Positions 8,860 to 17,774 are shown, numbered from the stretch's first letter. The stretch: DNA of 52,460 bases from Sulfurimicrobium sp964552675 (GCA_964552675.1 CAZKHJ010000016.1:1-52460), one strand, 5' to 3'. Translations and numbers: made by a program. The notes: a model not told the origin generated them from the letters alone.

Positions 8860-8877
8860 GTACGTATTTATACGTAC
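8860..8877. promoter_or_regulatory. 18-bp palindrome, candidate operator
   Basis: GTACGTAT-TT-ATACGTAC is a perfect inverted repeat with eight-base arms. It lies 42 bases after the FixJ-type regulator stop and about 90 bases before the next gene. Its size and symmetry suit a dimeric LuxR/FixJ-type helix-turn-helix protein. It may therefore be the binding site of the adjacent regulator, acting on the 8965-11827 genes; this is inference. Confidence 0.5.
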
Positions 8878-8964
8878 GTGAAATGACGAATTTCCCCCTT
8901 TCTTTGCACCCGCTAACATAGCTCCAGGCACTTTTTATGGTATGACGCCAGGTTGCGCGAAGAA

Positions 8965-9357
8965 ATGGACAAAACCGGGACCATTCAAGCCAAAAAAACC
9001 AGGGAAATCTGGCTCGCCCGCCTGCCGCCTGGACAGATGGATAGCGCGCTGGCGGTCATGGGATCGTTGCCAGAATTGACAGTGGAACGGCACCCCTCGG
9101 GGCGTTGCGTCACGGTCTCCTACAACATTCACGAACATTCCCTCGAGGAGTTGGAAAACCTGCTGATTGCCAGGGGGCATCGCCTGGAGATGACTCTGCT
9201 GATCAAAATCAAACGCGCAATCGCCTACTACAGCGAAGCCTGTCTGCGCAGCCATCTCAACGTGCCGGGCCGGGACCAGCACTTGAGAGGCATTTATTCC
9301 AGCAAGCATACCCCCGCAACCGGTATGCGGAGCGCGGAAAAAATCTATTACCAGTAG
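8965..9357 (+). CDS. small HMA-like protein without metal-binding cysteines
   Basis: A protein of about 130 residues. The first 75 residues (IWLARLPPGQMDSALAVMGSLPELTVERHP, then VTVSYNIHEHSLEELENLLIARGH) have the beta-alpha-beta-beta-alpha pattern of a ferredoxin-like heavy-metal-associated domain, but there is no CxxC. The C-terminal 50 residues are basic, with His and Tyr (AIAYYSEACLRSHL). I do not recognise a characterised homologue. The start is uncertain: a TTG at 8953 would add four residues, and neither start has a good ribosome site. It precedes the CBS and ArsB/NhaD-type genes with 30 bases between, so it is probably co-transcribed with them. Confidence 0.6.
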   Translation: MDKTGTIQAKKTREIWLARLPPGQMDSALAVMGSLPELTVERHPSGRCVTVSYNIHEHSLEELENLLIARGHRLEMTLLIKIKRAIAYYSEACLRSHLNVPGRDQHLRGIYSSKHTPATGMRSAEKIYYQ

Positions 9358-9387
9358 GGCCTGGCGCCTTCCGAAGGAATACCAGCA

Positions 9388-9843
9388 ATGTCGATCAAAT
9401 CCCTGCCCATCGTGCGGGCGGCAACCACCCTCACGCCGCAAGCCAATGTTGCCGATGCGCTGCAAATCATGCTCGCCAACCGGGTCAATCATGTCCCGGT
9501 GTGCGAGGGCGAGCTCTATCTGGGCCTGATCAGCGTCAACGATATTCTGCGAAAACTGCTGCCCGCCGGCGTGCAGATGCCGCATGGGGTGCCCGATCTC
9601 AAGTTTGCGGGTGATGCCTCGCGCCTGCTGGGCTCGCATTTTCACCGCCTGAGCGAGCAGAGCGTGGCGGAAATCCTCGATCACACGCAGCCGCTGGATG
9701 AAAACTGCCCCCTGCTGGAGGCCGCGCTGCTGCTGAGCAAGAGCCCGACCCCCCTGCCGGTGGTAGATGGCGGCGGAAAGCTGCTGGGCATGCTGAGCCG
9801 CCGCGGTCTGCTGGAATACCTGCTCGGGGAGGCCGGGAAATAG
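9388..9843 (+). CDS. CBS-pair protein
   Basis: A stand-alone CBS-pair protein of 151 residues. The first CBS motif spans about residues 8-60 (TTLTPQANVADALQIMLANRVNHVPVCE) and the second about residues 90-148 (DENCPLLEAALLLSKSPTPLPVVDGGGKLLGMLSRRGLL). Such proteins usually bind adenine nucleotides and control a partner enzyme or transporter. The gene ends one base before the ArsB/NhaD-type transporter gene starts, so a role in sensing energy charge or ionic strength for that transporter is plausible. Confidence 0.85.
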   Translation: MSIKSLPIVRAATTLTPQANVADALQIMLANRVNHVPVCEGELYLGLISVNDILRKLLPAGVQMPHGVPDLKFAGDASRLLGSHFHRLSEQSVAEILDHTQPLDENCPLLEAALLLSKSPTPLPVVDGGGKLLGMLSRRGLLEYLLGEAGK

Positions 9844-9844
9844 C

Positions 9845-11185
9845 ATGCACGGTATGACGCCTTCTGCCAGCCAGGTGATATTCGGCCTGAGTCCGCTGCT
9901 GATTTCTCTGGCGGTATTCCTCTTTACCTACGCCATCATCATCACCGAGAAGATCAACCGCTCCATCGTGGCCCTGCTGGGCGCGGGCCTGATGATCTTC
10001 ACCGGTGTGCTGCAGCAAAGCGAAGCCTTTGCCGGTATCGATTTCAACACCCTTGGCCTGCTCACCGGCATGATGATGCTGGTGGCGATCACGCAGAAAA
10101 GCGGCATATTCCAGTACGTCGCGATCATTGCAGCCAAAAAGGTCAAGGCGGAGCCTTGGGGTTTGCTGGTGATGTTGTCCATCGTTACCGCGGTGTTCTC
10201 GGCCCTGCTGGACAATGTCACTACGGTGCTGCTGATCGCACCGGTGGCCTTGCTGATCACCGACGCGCTGCGTATCAACCCCTATCCCTTCCTCTTTTCC
10301 ATCATTTTCGCATCCAATATCGGCGGCACCGCCACGCTGATCGGCGACCCGCCCAACATCATGATCGGATCGGCGGTCAAGCTGACGTTCAACGATTTCC
10401 TTTTCAATCTGGCGCCCATCGCGGCGGTGGTTTTCGCGCTCACCATGATTCCCATCTATTTCATCTGGGGAAGGAAGCTGCATGCGGCGCCCGAGGACCG
10501 CGAACAGGTGATGGCCTTTGACGAACGCGAGGCCATTACTGATGTGCGCCTGCTGAAGAAATCCCTCTTCGTGTTGTTCCTGGTCATTGTGGGATTCGTG
10601 TTCGCCCATTCCATCCATCAGGAGCCTGGCACGATTGCCATGTTCGGCGGCGCCCTGTTGCTGCTGCTCAATGCTGTCGGCAAGCATCCCGAAGAGCAGG
10701 CCCATGAAACGCACAAGGTTTTCAGCGAGGTGGAGTGGATCACCATTTTCTTCTTCATCGGCCTGTTCGTGGTCGTGGCGGGGATAGAAAAGGCCGGTGT
10801 GATGGACCTGCTGGCGCACAAGCTGGTCGAACTGACCGGTGGCGATTTCACCGCCACTGCCTTCACCATCCTGTGGGTTTCGGCGGTGGCTTCGGCGCTG
10901 GTGGACAACATTCCCTTTGTCGCCACCATGATCCCGGTGATCCAGAACCTGGCTCCGGTGTTCGGGGCCGAAAACCTCACCCCGCTGTGGTGGTCTCTGG
11001 CACTGGGCGCCTGCCTGGGCGGCAACGGCAGCTTGGTCGGTGCCAGCGCCAACCTGGTGGTGGCCGGCTTCGCCGAGCGCGCCGGTCAGCCTATCCGCTT
11101 TCTGCCCTTCATGCTGATGGCCTTTCCGCTGATGCTGGCGAGCATCGCCGTAGCCAGCCTGTACCTTTACCTGCGCTATCTCTGA
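9845..11185 (+). CDS. ArsB/NhaD-type ion transporter
   Basis: Polytopic membrane protein of 446 residues in the ion transporter superfamily, of the ArsB/NhaD/P-protein kind. Characteristic elements are FNTLGLLTGMMMLV in the first half, the LLDNVTTVLLIAPV motif, SNIGGTATLIGDPPNIMIG, and a second-half repeat with ALVDNIPFVATMIPV and GNGSLVGASANLVVAG. The two DN-x-(T/P) elements mark the two structural repeats. The substrate may be Na+/H+, arsenite or another anion and cannot be decided from sequence alone; the P-protein-like pattern favours a general ion or Na+/H+ antiporter. It is translationally close to the upstream CBS gene. Confidence 0.85.
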   Translation: MHGMTPSASQVIFGLSPLLISLAVFLFTYAIIITEKINRSIVALLGAGLMIFTGVLQQSEAFAGIDFNTLGLLTGMMMLVAITQKSGIFQYVAIIAAKKVKAEPWGLLVMLSIVTAVFSALLDNVTTVLLIAPVALLITDALRINPYPFLFSIIFASNIGGTATLIGDPPNIMIGSAVKLTFNDFLFNLAPIAAVVFALTMIPIYFIWGRKLHAAPEDREQVMAFDEREAITDVRLLKKSLFVLFLVIVGFVFAHSIHQEPGTIAMFGGALLLLLNAVGKHPEEQAHETHKVFSEVEWITIFFFIGLFVVVAGIEKAGVMDLLAHKLVELTGGDFTATAFTILWVSAVASALVDNIPFVATMIPVIQNLAPVFGAENLTPLWWSLALGACLGGNGSLVGASANLVVAGFAERAGQPIRFLPFMLMAFPLMLASIAVASLYLYLRYL

Positions 11186-11200
11186 ACAGGATTGTCATTT

Positions 11201-11827
11201 ATGAGTAAACCGCTTTTCCTTGCCGTTTTTTTCGGCCTCGGCCTGGTTCATTTCACCGCCCCTGCCTGGGCATGCGAAATCGCGCCCGGCGCCCAGTGCG
11301 CGGGCGCCAGGCTGGCAGGGGCCAAGCTCCAGGGCAAAAACCTGGAGAAGGCGAATTTTGCGGGCGCCAACCTGAGCTTCGCCGCACTCGCGGGGGCCAA
11401 TCTAAGCGGCGCCAATCTGAAAGGAGCTAACCTGAAACATGCCCGCCTGCGTGGTACCAATCTCTCCGGCGCCAATCTGGATGGCGCAGTTATGGATTAT
11501 GCCGACTTGCGCGATGCCCTCATGGAAGAAGCCGATCTGCGCAATGCCAGCATGACCAGGGTGGATCTCAAGCTGGCCGACCTGGAAAAAGCCAACCTGG
11601 AAGGGGCCAGGCTGGACCATGCCGACCTGAGCGGCGCCGACCTTGAGGGCGCAGTTTTTCGGTCGGCCTCACTGGTTTCGGCCCATGCCGTGTTTGCCAA
11701 CCTGAAGCACGCCGATTTTTCCGCCGCCAACCTGAACGATGCCTATTTGCGCGGTTCGCTGCTGAAAGGTGCTATCTGGTCTGATGGGCGAATCTGCAAG
11801 GCCGGATCCATCAGCCAGTGCAAGTGA
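11201..11827 (+). CDS. secreted pentapeptide-repeat protein
   Basis: A 208-residue exported protein with signal peptide (residues 1-24, ending PAWA). About 30 tandem A(D/N)LxG-like pentapeptides follow, such as GANLSGANLKGANLKHARL, from about residue 35 to 195, and predict a right-handed quadrilateral beta-helix. Two cysteines flank the helix at each end (ACEIAPGAQC and the C-terminal ICKAGSISQC), which could form capping disulfides in the periplasm. The function is unknown. The ATG at 11201 is preferred over a TTG three codons upstream; AACAGG precedes it. It follows the transporter gene by 15 bases. Confidence 0.88.
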   Translation: MSKPLFLAVFFGLGLVHFTAPAWACEIAPGAQCAGARLAGAKLQGKNLEKANFAGANLSFAALAGANLSGANLKGANLKHARLRGTNLSGANLDGAVMDYADLRDALMEEADLRNASMTRVDLKLADLEKANLEGARLDHADLSGADLEGAVFRSASLVSAHAVFANLKHADFSAANLNDAYLRGSLLKGAIWSDGRICKAGSISQCK

Positions 11828-12034
11828 ATACTATACTAGCTTGCACGTATCGCCCCGCCTGACAGGCGGAATTCACCGGCCCGCAATCATCCCGGGATTG
11901 TGTGGCGTTGCTGAAACTTTTCCCGACATGCCATGCTCTAGTAAGACTGGAGATCATCATCCGCCGCCTGCCAGAAGGAAGGAGAAGAACAATTTCACGC
12001 GCCGTACCCGATCGAGACAATTCCTTGACGTAAT
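11828..12034. other. gene-free gap with small hairpin
   Basis: There are 207 bases between the pentapeptide-repeat gene and the DUF389 gene. A short inverted repeat, CCGCCTG-A-CAGGCGG, is at 11855-11869 but has no T-tract, so it is not a standard terminator. A promoter for the 12035 gene probably lies here, but I cannot name convincing -35 and -10 boxes. Confidence 0.4.
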
Positions 12035-13420
12035 ATGACACGCGAACATCTTTTTTTGCGCGAGTTGCGCAAGCTCTTCGACCTCCGCTGCGATATGGAG
12101 GAACCGGCCGAAATCGACGCCAGCATCCGACTGGGGGTGAAAACCCGAGGAACCAACCTGTGGATTCTGATGTTCGCCATCCTGGTGGCATCCATCGGCC
12201 TGAACGTCAATTCCACGGCCGTCATCATTGGCGCCATGCTCATTTCGCCGTTGATGGGCCCCATCATGGGTATCGGATATGGGGCGGGCGTGCATGATTT
12301 CCAGTTGATCAGGCAATCGGCCCGCAGCCTCGGCATCTTCATTTTTCTCAGCCTGCTGACATCCACGCTTTATTTCCTGCTGACACCCCTCACCCAGGCG
12401 CAATCAGAATTGCTTGCCCGCACCGCTCCCAACCTGTGGGACGTGCTGATCGCGCTGTTTGGCGGCATGGCCGGCATCATCGCCGTAACGCGCAGGGAAA
12501 AGGGGAACGTCATTCCCGGCGTGGCTATCGCGACCGCCCTGATGCCGCCGCTGTGCACTGCTGGTTACGGCCTTGCCACGGGCCAGCCCGGTTTCTTTTT
12601 CGGCGCGTTTTACCTGTTCACCATCAATGCTGTTTATATTGCACTTTCCGCGCTGCTGTTCACCAAGCTGTTGCATCTGCCCCAGCACAGCTTCCCTTCA
12701 CCCGCCGGCCAGCGGCAGGCCGGGCTGATCATCAGCGCGGCCATCATCATTACCATCGTTCCCAGCGTTTTTCTGGCATTCCAGCTGGTGCAGCAGGAAG
12801 TGTTCAAAACCGGGGCAAATCGTTACCTGGAAGCCATGCAGCGTGCCGAAAAAGACCTGTTCATTCTGGAAAGGCACATCAACCCGGTGGCGCGGGAAAT
12901 TACTCTGACCGTTGCCGGCAGGACACTGGACAAAAGTACTCTGGAACGCATAAATGCCCAGCTTGGCGTCTTTGGGCTGGAGGGGGCGAAACTGGTCGCG
13001 CGTCCCCTGCAGCAGGAGCGCAGCGTGGATTTGAGCCTGATCAAGAGTGAAATGCAGCAGGATCTCTATCGCAACAGCCTGCATTTGCTGGAAACCAAGA
13101 ATGCTCGCATCCATGAGCTGGAAAACCAGCTGCGCAGCGAAAGGGAGGAAAAGACCGGTCAGGCCGAGCGGCTGGCCGAATTTGACCAGGTGTGCGAGGA
13201 GTTGCGCGCCCAGTATCCGGAGCTGAACAATGTCATCATCACCCATGGCAAACAACGCTCTTCCGTGAGACAGGAGGCCGCCAGCGCCGCCGAAGATACC
13301 CTGATCGTCTATCTGGAAAGCCGCAAGGCCATTCCTCGCGCAACCGAAAACCGCATCCGCAACTGGCTCAAGGTGCACTTCAAAATGGAGCACGTGTTTG
13401 TCATTAGCAAGTCGGCCTGA
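12035..13420 (+). CDS. DUF389 family membrane protein
   Basis: A 461-residue protein. A hydrophobic core from about residue 45 to 260 has GLNVNSTAVIIGAMLISPLMG, GNVIPGVAIATALMPPLCTAG and FTINAVYIALSA, the signatures of the DUF389 (TIGR00341-like) family. After the membrane part there is a long soluble C-terminal region (about 265-461). It holds a predicted coiled coil (ENQLRSEREEKTGQAERLAEF) and a final alpha/beta domain. Its function is unknown, with proposals in the literature of a transporter or channel-like role. The next gene begins 25 bases downstream with its own AAGGAG site, so DUF389 may head the compatible-solute operon. Confidence 0.8.
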   Translation: MTREHLFLRELRKLFDLRCDMEEPAEIDASIRLGVKTRGTNLWILMFAILVASIGLNVNSTAVIIGAMLISPLMGPIMGIGYGAGVHDFQLIRQSARSLGIFIFLSLLTSTLYFLLTPLTQAQSELLARTAPNLWDVLIALFGGMAGIIAVTRREKGNVIPGVAIATALMPPLCTAGYGLATGQPGFFFGAFYLFTINAVYIALSALLFTKLLHLPQHSFPSPAGQRQAGLIISAAIIITIVPSVFLAFQLVQQEVFKTGANRYLEAMQRAEKDLFILERHINPVAREITLTVAGRTLDKSTLERINAQLGVFGLEGAKLVARPLQQERSVDLSLIKSEMQQDLYRNSLHLLETKNARIHELENQLRSEREEKTGQAERLAEFDQVCEELRAQYPELNNVIITHGKQRSSVRQEAASAAEDTLIVYLESRKAIPRATENRIRNWLKVHFKMEHVFVISKSA

Positions 13421-13445
13421 ACGACTGGCACACATAAGGAGAGAA

Positions 13446-15656
13446 ATGCAGAAAACCATCCTGTTCAGCGATCTGGATGGAACCTTGCTCGATGAAATCA
13501 GCTACTCCTTTCGCGCCGCACAACCGGCCCTGAATCTGGTACACGAGCGGGCCATTCCGCTGGTGCTGTGTTCCAGCAAGACACGGGCGGAAATTGAAGC
13601 CATCCGCCAGGCCATGGGTAATGTTCACCCCTTCATCTCCGAGAATGGTGGCGGCATCTTCATCCCGCCTGGCTATTTCTCCACGCCTGTTTCGGCCGTT
13701 TCCTGTGAAGGCCATCGGCTCATCATGCTGGGCATGCCCTATGCGGAAATTCGGCGTCATTTCGTCGCGCTGCGCCAGCAATGCGGGGCGAAAGTGACAG
13801 GCTTCGGTGATATGACGGTGGAGGAAATCGCCACCCTCACCGGCCTTTCGTTCAAGGAAGCTGCGCTGGCCAAACAGCGCGACTTCGACGAACCCTTTAT
13901 ATTCAACGGCGAGCCGGACAAGGCCTTTCTGCGCGCCATCGAGGACGCCGGCCTGCACTGGACTCAAGGGCGGATTTTTCACATTCTCGGGCCACATGAC
14001 AAAGGCCGCGCCGTGCAGATGCTCAAGGCGCTTTATGCCCGGGAACATGGCACAATCAGCACGATCGGGCTGGGGGACGGGCTGAACGACGTGCCCATGC
14101 TGCGCAGCGTGGATTACCCGGTGCTGGTGCGCCATATCGACGGGGAGCCCGATCTGCGCAGCAAACTGCCCTGGCTGATCATCACGCGACAGACCGGACC
14201 GAGCGGCTGGAACGAGGCGGTGCAGCAACTGCTGTCCGGATTCAGCGATGGGGCAAAACGCCCGCCGGAGATACTGGCATCCATCTTCAACGCCGCGCTG
14301 GAAGCGGTCGATCCCTATCAGGCGGTGTGTCGCGCCGTCAGGCTGGAAAATGACTGCCTGCATGTCGCCGGAACTGTTTTTCCATTGCAGGATTATCAAC
14401 GCATCATGGTGCTGGGAGGCGGCAAGGCCACGGCACGCATGGCACAGGCCATGGAAGAATTGCTCGGCGAACGGATATCGACCGGACTGATCGTCGTCAA
14501 GCATGGCCATGCCGCCCGGCTGGACAGGATCGAGCAGATCGAGGCGTCCCACCCGGTGCCGGATGAGGCGGGGGAAACGGGGGCGCGGCGCATGCTGGCC
14601 ATGGCTGGCCGTGCCGATGTGCGCACGCTGGTGATCTGCCTGCTCTCGGGTGGGGCGTCGGCGCTTCTTGTCGCACCCGCCGAGGGTGTTACGCTGGCCG
14701 ACAAGCAGCAGGTGACGGACTTGCTGCTCAGGGCGGGCGCGGACATTGGCGAGCTGAATGCGGTGCGCAAGCATCTGTCCGCCATCAAGGGCGGCCGCCT
14801 CGCCCAGGCTGCCTTTCCGGCAACGGTATTGACTCTGATCCTGTCCGACGTGATTGGCGACCGCCTCGATGTCATCGCCTCCGGTCCGACCGCGCCGGAC
14901 CACTCCTCCTTTGCCGATGCCTGGGCGGTGATCGAAAAATACGGGCTCGCGCAAAATTTGCCCGGGAGCGTCATGACATTTCTCCAGCGTGGCCTGGCCA
15001 GGGAGGAAAAGGAAACGGTCGGGGCGGATGATCCCTGCTTCAGTGTGACCCACAATCATATTGTCGCCAGCTTGGCGCAGGCGCTGGCCGCGGCGCAGGA
15101 AAAGGCGCGCCAGCTCGGCCTGCCGAGCGAAATCCTGACGGACAAACTGGAAGGGGAGGCGCGTCTGGCCGCTGTATTCCTGGCCCAGGCCGCGCGCGCG
15201 GCGCAGCTCGGCATGCACGCGGGGGAAGAACGCTGTCTGCTGGCGGGAGGCGAGACCACGGTCACTGTCAGGGGCCAAGGCTCAGGGGGGCGGAATCAGG
15301 AGCTGGCCCTGGCCTTTTCACTGGAAATCACCGGTTGTGACGGCATCACCCTGCTCTCGGTCGGTACCGATGGCAGCGATGGCCCGACCGATGCCGCCGG
15401 GGCACAGGTTGACGGCGACACGGCAAATCTTGCCCGCCGTTTTGGCATCGACCCGGCAAGCTATCTTGCCAACAATGATGCTTACGGTTTTTTTCAATGC
15501 CTCGATAGCCGTAGCGGGGGACACAGCCATGTCAGGACTGGCCCGACCGGTACCAATGTCATGGATCTGCAAATTCTGCTGGTGAGCAGGAAAGGCCTTC
15601 CGGGCGGGGAGGTCACGTTGCGCGAGAAAACCGCACGAGGAAGAAAGAGAAGATGA
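13446..15656 (+). CDS. HAD phosphoglycerate-sugar phosphatase / glycerate kinase fusion
   Basis: A 736-residue two-domain enzyme. Residues 1-265 are a HAD-IIB phosphatase of the mannosyl-3-phosphoglycerate phosphatase (MpgP/GpgP) type. It has nucleophile D9 and D11 in FSDLDGT, the ENGGGIFIP signature at 66-74, and motif IV GLGDGLND at 208-215. Residues 275-736 are a glycerate kinase of the GckA/TtuD type, with GGGKATARMA, LLSGGASALL, the ALNAVRKHLSAIKGGRLA-like segment and a C-terminal MOFRL domain (GGETTVTVRG, SVGTDGSDGPTDAAG). The HAD domain would release glucosyl- or mannosylglycerate from its 3-phosphate. The kinase would phosphorylate free glycerate. A single long reading frame with no frameshift supports a real fusion. 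It overlaps the next glycosyltransferase gene by four bases. The ATG at 13446 has AAGGAG upstream. Confidence 0.85.
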   Translation: MQKTILFSDLDGTLLDEISYSFRAAQPALNLVHERAIPLVLCSSKTRAEIEAIRQAMGNVHPFISENGGGIFIPPGYFSTPVSAVSCEGHRLIMLGMPYAEIRRHFVALRQQCGAKVTGFGDMTVEEIATLTGLSFKEAALAKQRDFDEPFIFNGEPDKAFLRAIEDAGLHWTQGRIFHILGPHDKGRAVQMLKALYAREHGTISTIGLGDGLNDVPMLRSVDYPVLVRHIDGEPDLRSKLPWLIITRQTGPSGWNEAVQQLLSGFSDGAKRPPEILASIFNAALEAVDPYQAVCRAVRLENDCLHVAGTVFPLQDYQRIMVLGGGKATARMAQAMEELLGERISTGLIVVKHGHAARLDRIEQIEASHPVPDEAGETGARRMLAMAGRADVRTLVICLLSGGASALLVAPAEGVTLADKQQVTDLLLRAGADIGELNAVRKHLSAIKGGRLAQAAFPATVLTLILSDVIGDRLDVIASGPTAPDHSSFADAWAVIEKYGLAQNLPGSVMTFLQRGLAREEKETVGADDPCFSVTHNHIVASLAQALAAAQEKARQLGLPSEILTDKLEGEARLAAVFLAQAARAAQLGMHAGEERCLLAGGETTVTVRGQGSGGRNQELALAFSLEITGCDGITLLSVGTDGSDGPTDAAGAQVDGDTANLARRFGIDPASYLANNDAYGFFQCLDSRSGGHSHVRTGPTGTNVMDLQILLVSRKGLPGGEVTLREKTARGRKRR

Positions 15657-16918
15657 ATGACATCACCCTGAGAGCAGAAATCCATGAACAGATCAGCCAG
15701 ATTGGCGCGGCTGACATCGTCGTCGGCATCCCGAGTTACAACAGCGCGCGCACCATCGGGCATGTGGTGCGCGCGGTTCAGGCCGGCCTGGCCAAATATT
15801 TTCCCGATTCCCGCGCGGTGATCGTGAATTCCGACGGGGGGTCGCTCGATGGCACCATGGATGTGGTTCGTAACACCTCCATCGACGATTTCAGCGCCAT
15901 TCTTCTTCATCACCGCGTTTCTCCGGCAGCACGGATCGCCTTCCCCTATTCCGGCATCCCCGGCAAGGGTAGCGCCTTCCGCAGTATTTTCGCGATTGCC
16001 TGCGCACTGGGCGCAAAGGCCTGTGCGGTGGTCGATTCGGACCTGCGCAGCATCACGCCGGAGTGGGTCGAGCTGCTGGTGAAACCGGTGCTGGAGGGCG
16101 GGTTCGACTATGTGGCGCCGCTCTATCACCGCCACAAGTTTGACGGCACCATTACCAACAGCATCGTTTATCCGCTTACCCGCACGTTGTACGGCAAACA
16201 GGTGCGACAACCGATTGGCGGGGATTTCGGTTTTTCCGGTGAGCTGGCGCAGTTCTACCTGGACAAGGATGTGTGGCATACCGATGTGGCACGTTTTGGC
16301 ATCGACATCTGGATGACTACCACGGCGCTGGCCAATGATTTCAAGGTTGCCCAGTCCTTTCTCGGCGCCAAGATTCACGATGCCAAGGATCCCGGCGCGG
16401 ATTTGAGCAGCATGCTCTATCAGGTGGCAAGCGCCACCTTCGACCTGATGGAAACCTACCCCGCTGTCTGGATGCCTGTCCGCGGCTCGGAGCGCGTGCC
16501 CACGTTCGGTTTCGAATACACGGTGGGGCTGGAACATGTCAGAGTCAATACCGCGCGCATGCTCAGGCTGTTCCGGGAAGGGCTGGGCAATCTGCGTGAA
16601 ATATGGACCGACATTCTGGGCTTCGGTGACTTCAGCGAAGTCGAGCGGCTTGGCGCACTGAGCGACGAGGCTTTTGTTTTCCCGCCCGGCCTGTGGACGC
16701 GGGTCATCTACGATTACGCTATCGCCTATCACCAGAGAAAACTGCCGCCGGAGCACCTGATCAAATCGCTGACACCACTCTATCTGGGCAAAACCGCAGC
16801 TTTCATTATGGCCGCACAGGAAATGGATGGTGCACAGGCGGAGGCCGAAATCGAAAAATTGTGCCAGGAATTCGAGAACAACAAGGATTACCTGGTCACC
16901 TGCTGGAAAAATTCTTAA
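15653..16918 (+). CDS. GT78-like glycosyltransferase (mannosylglycerate synthase type)
   Basis: A 421-residue GT-A glycosyltransferase. The first 130 residues hold the nucleotide-sugar fold (VVGIPSYNSARTIGHVV, NSDGGSLDG) and the metal-binding D128-x-D130 in VVDSDLRS. It shares spaced motifs with mannosylglycerate synthase: GKG at 104-106, DxD, QPIGGDFG at 186-193 and FGIDIW near 215-220. By analogy it would transfer mannose or glucose from a nucleotide sugar to glycerate, phosphoglycerate or glucosylglycerate. Next to GpgS, a mannosylglucosylglycerate-forming role is attractive, but donor and acceptor are not provable from sequence. Start codon and stop of the fusion gene overlap (ATGA). Confidence 0.75.
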   Translation: MNDITLRAEIHEQISQIGAADIVVGIPSYNSARTIGHVVRAVQAGLAKYFPDSRAVIVNSDGGSLDGTMDVVRNTSIDDFSAILLHHRVSPAARIAFPYSGIPGKGSAFRSIFAIACALGAKACAVVDSDLRSITPEWVELLVKPVLEGGFDYVAPLYHRHKFDGTITNSIVYPLTRTLYGKQVRQPIGGDFGFSGELAQFYLDKDVWHTDVARFGIDIWMTTTALANDFKVAQSFLGAKIHDAKDPGADLSSMLYQVASATFDLMETYPAVWMPVRGSERVPTFGFEYTVGLEHVRVNTARMLRLFREGLGNLREIWTDILGFGDFSEVERLGALSDEAFVFPPGLWTRVIYDYAIAYHQRKLPPEHLIKSLTPLYLGKTAAFIMAAQEMDGAQAEAEIEKLCQEFENNKDYLVTCWKNS

Positions 16919-16933
16919 ACAAGGAGGTGCATC

Positions 16934-17638
16934 ATGATGGAATTTTTGAACCTGATACTCAATCCTCTGGAAGAGGTATTCATGAAGTTCAAGGCTTTCC
17001 TGCCCAATCTTGTTGCCATGCTGATCATCATGGCGCTGGGCTTTGTCGTGGCCAGACTGTTTCGCTTTGTCCTGGTGAAATTCCTGCTGGCGGTCAACTT
17101 CGACAGCTGGTCCGACCGGATGGGTTTCACCGCCCTGATGCGCAAGGGAGACATCTGGGTCAAACCATCCGCCATGCTGGGGGGGGCCGTGTTTTGGTTG
17201 CTAATTCTCGTCACCCTGATGATTGGCTTGAGCGCGCTCAACATTCCGGCGATCGACAGTCTGGTCGAGCAATTCTTCAGCTATGTGCCGCGCATCTTTT
17301 CCTCTGCCCTGATCCTGATTATCGGCTACGTGCTGGCCGGCTTCATCAGCCAGGGCGTGCTGATCGCGGCGGTGAACGGCGGTTACCCTTACGCTAGGCT
17401 GCTGGCGGAGGCTATCCGCATGTTGCTGGTGGTACTGATTCTGGCCATGGCGATGGAACAGCTTCAGATTGCTCCCGGCATCGTGCTGGCAGCTTTTTCG
17501 ATCATCTTCGGCGGAATCGTGATTGCCCTGGCAATCGCCTTTGGCGTGGGCGGCATCGACGCAGCCCGGCGCATGATCGAACGCGAATCCATGGGAAAAC
17601 CGTCCACTGAAAACCGGAACGAGATCGAACACATCTAA
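16934..17638 (+). CDS. small MscS-like conserved TM-helix protein
   Basis: A 234-residue membrane protein with four or five hydrophobic helices and repeated conserved TM-helix units (PNLVAMLIIMALGFVVARLFRF and PRIFSSALILIIGYVLAGFI). These are the pattern of the MscS-related family that lacks the large cytoplasmic cage. The last hydrophobic helix is Gly/Ala-rich (FGGIVIALAIAFGVGG), like the pore helix of MscS. It is probably an osmolarity-related channel or channel partner. AAGGAGG lies six bases upstream of the ATG, and the gap from the glycosyltransferase gene is 15 bases. Placement inside the compatible-solute genes fits release of solute or ions on down-shock. Confidence 0.75.
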   Translation: MMEFLNLILNPLEEVFMKFKAFLPNLVAMLIIMALGFVVARLFRFVLVKFLLAVNFDSWSDRMGFTALMRKGDIWVKPSAMLGGAVFWLLILVTLMIGLSALNIPAIDSLVEQFFSYVPRIFSSALILIIGYVLAGFISQGVLIAAVNGGYPYARLLAEAIRMLLVVLILAMAMEQLQIAPGIVLAAFSIIFGGIVIALAIAFGVGGIDAARRMIERESMGKPSTENRNEIEHI

Positions 17639-17695
17639 CGGGCATGGCAAAGGTGCCAGCCTGAATTATGAAACTCGCCATGCCCGTTTCCCTCT

Positions 17696-17735
17696 CCCCG
17701 GCCCTCTCCCGCAAGCGGGCGAGGGGGACGAGGTC
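17696..17735. repeat. REP-like hairpin
   Basis: CCCTCTCCCGC-AA-GCGGGCGAGGG forms an 11-base-pair stem with one mismatch in the 136-base gap before gpgS. It resembles the short C/T-rich palindromes scattered in many proteobacterial genomes. It might protect or partially terminate the upstream mRNA. No T-tract follows. Confidence 0.5.
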
Positions 17736-17774
17736 TCGCTTCGCTAGTTTCACGTTAAAAAAGGAGGATTTGCC

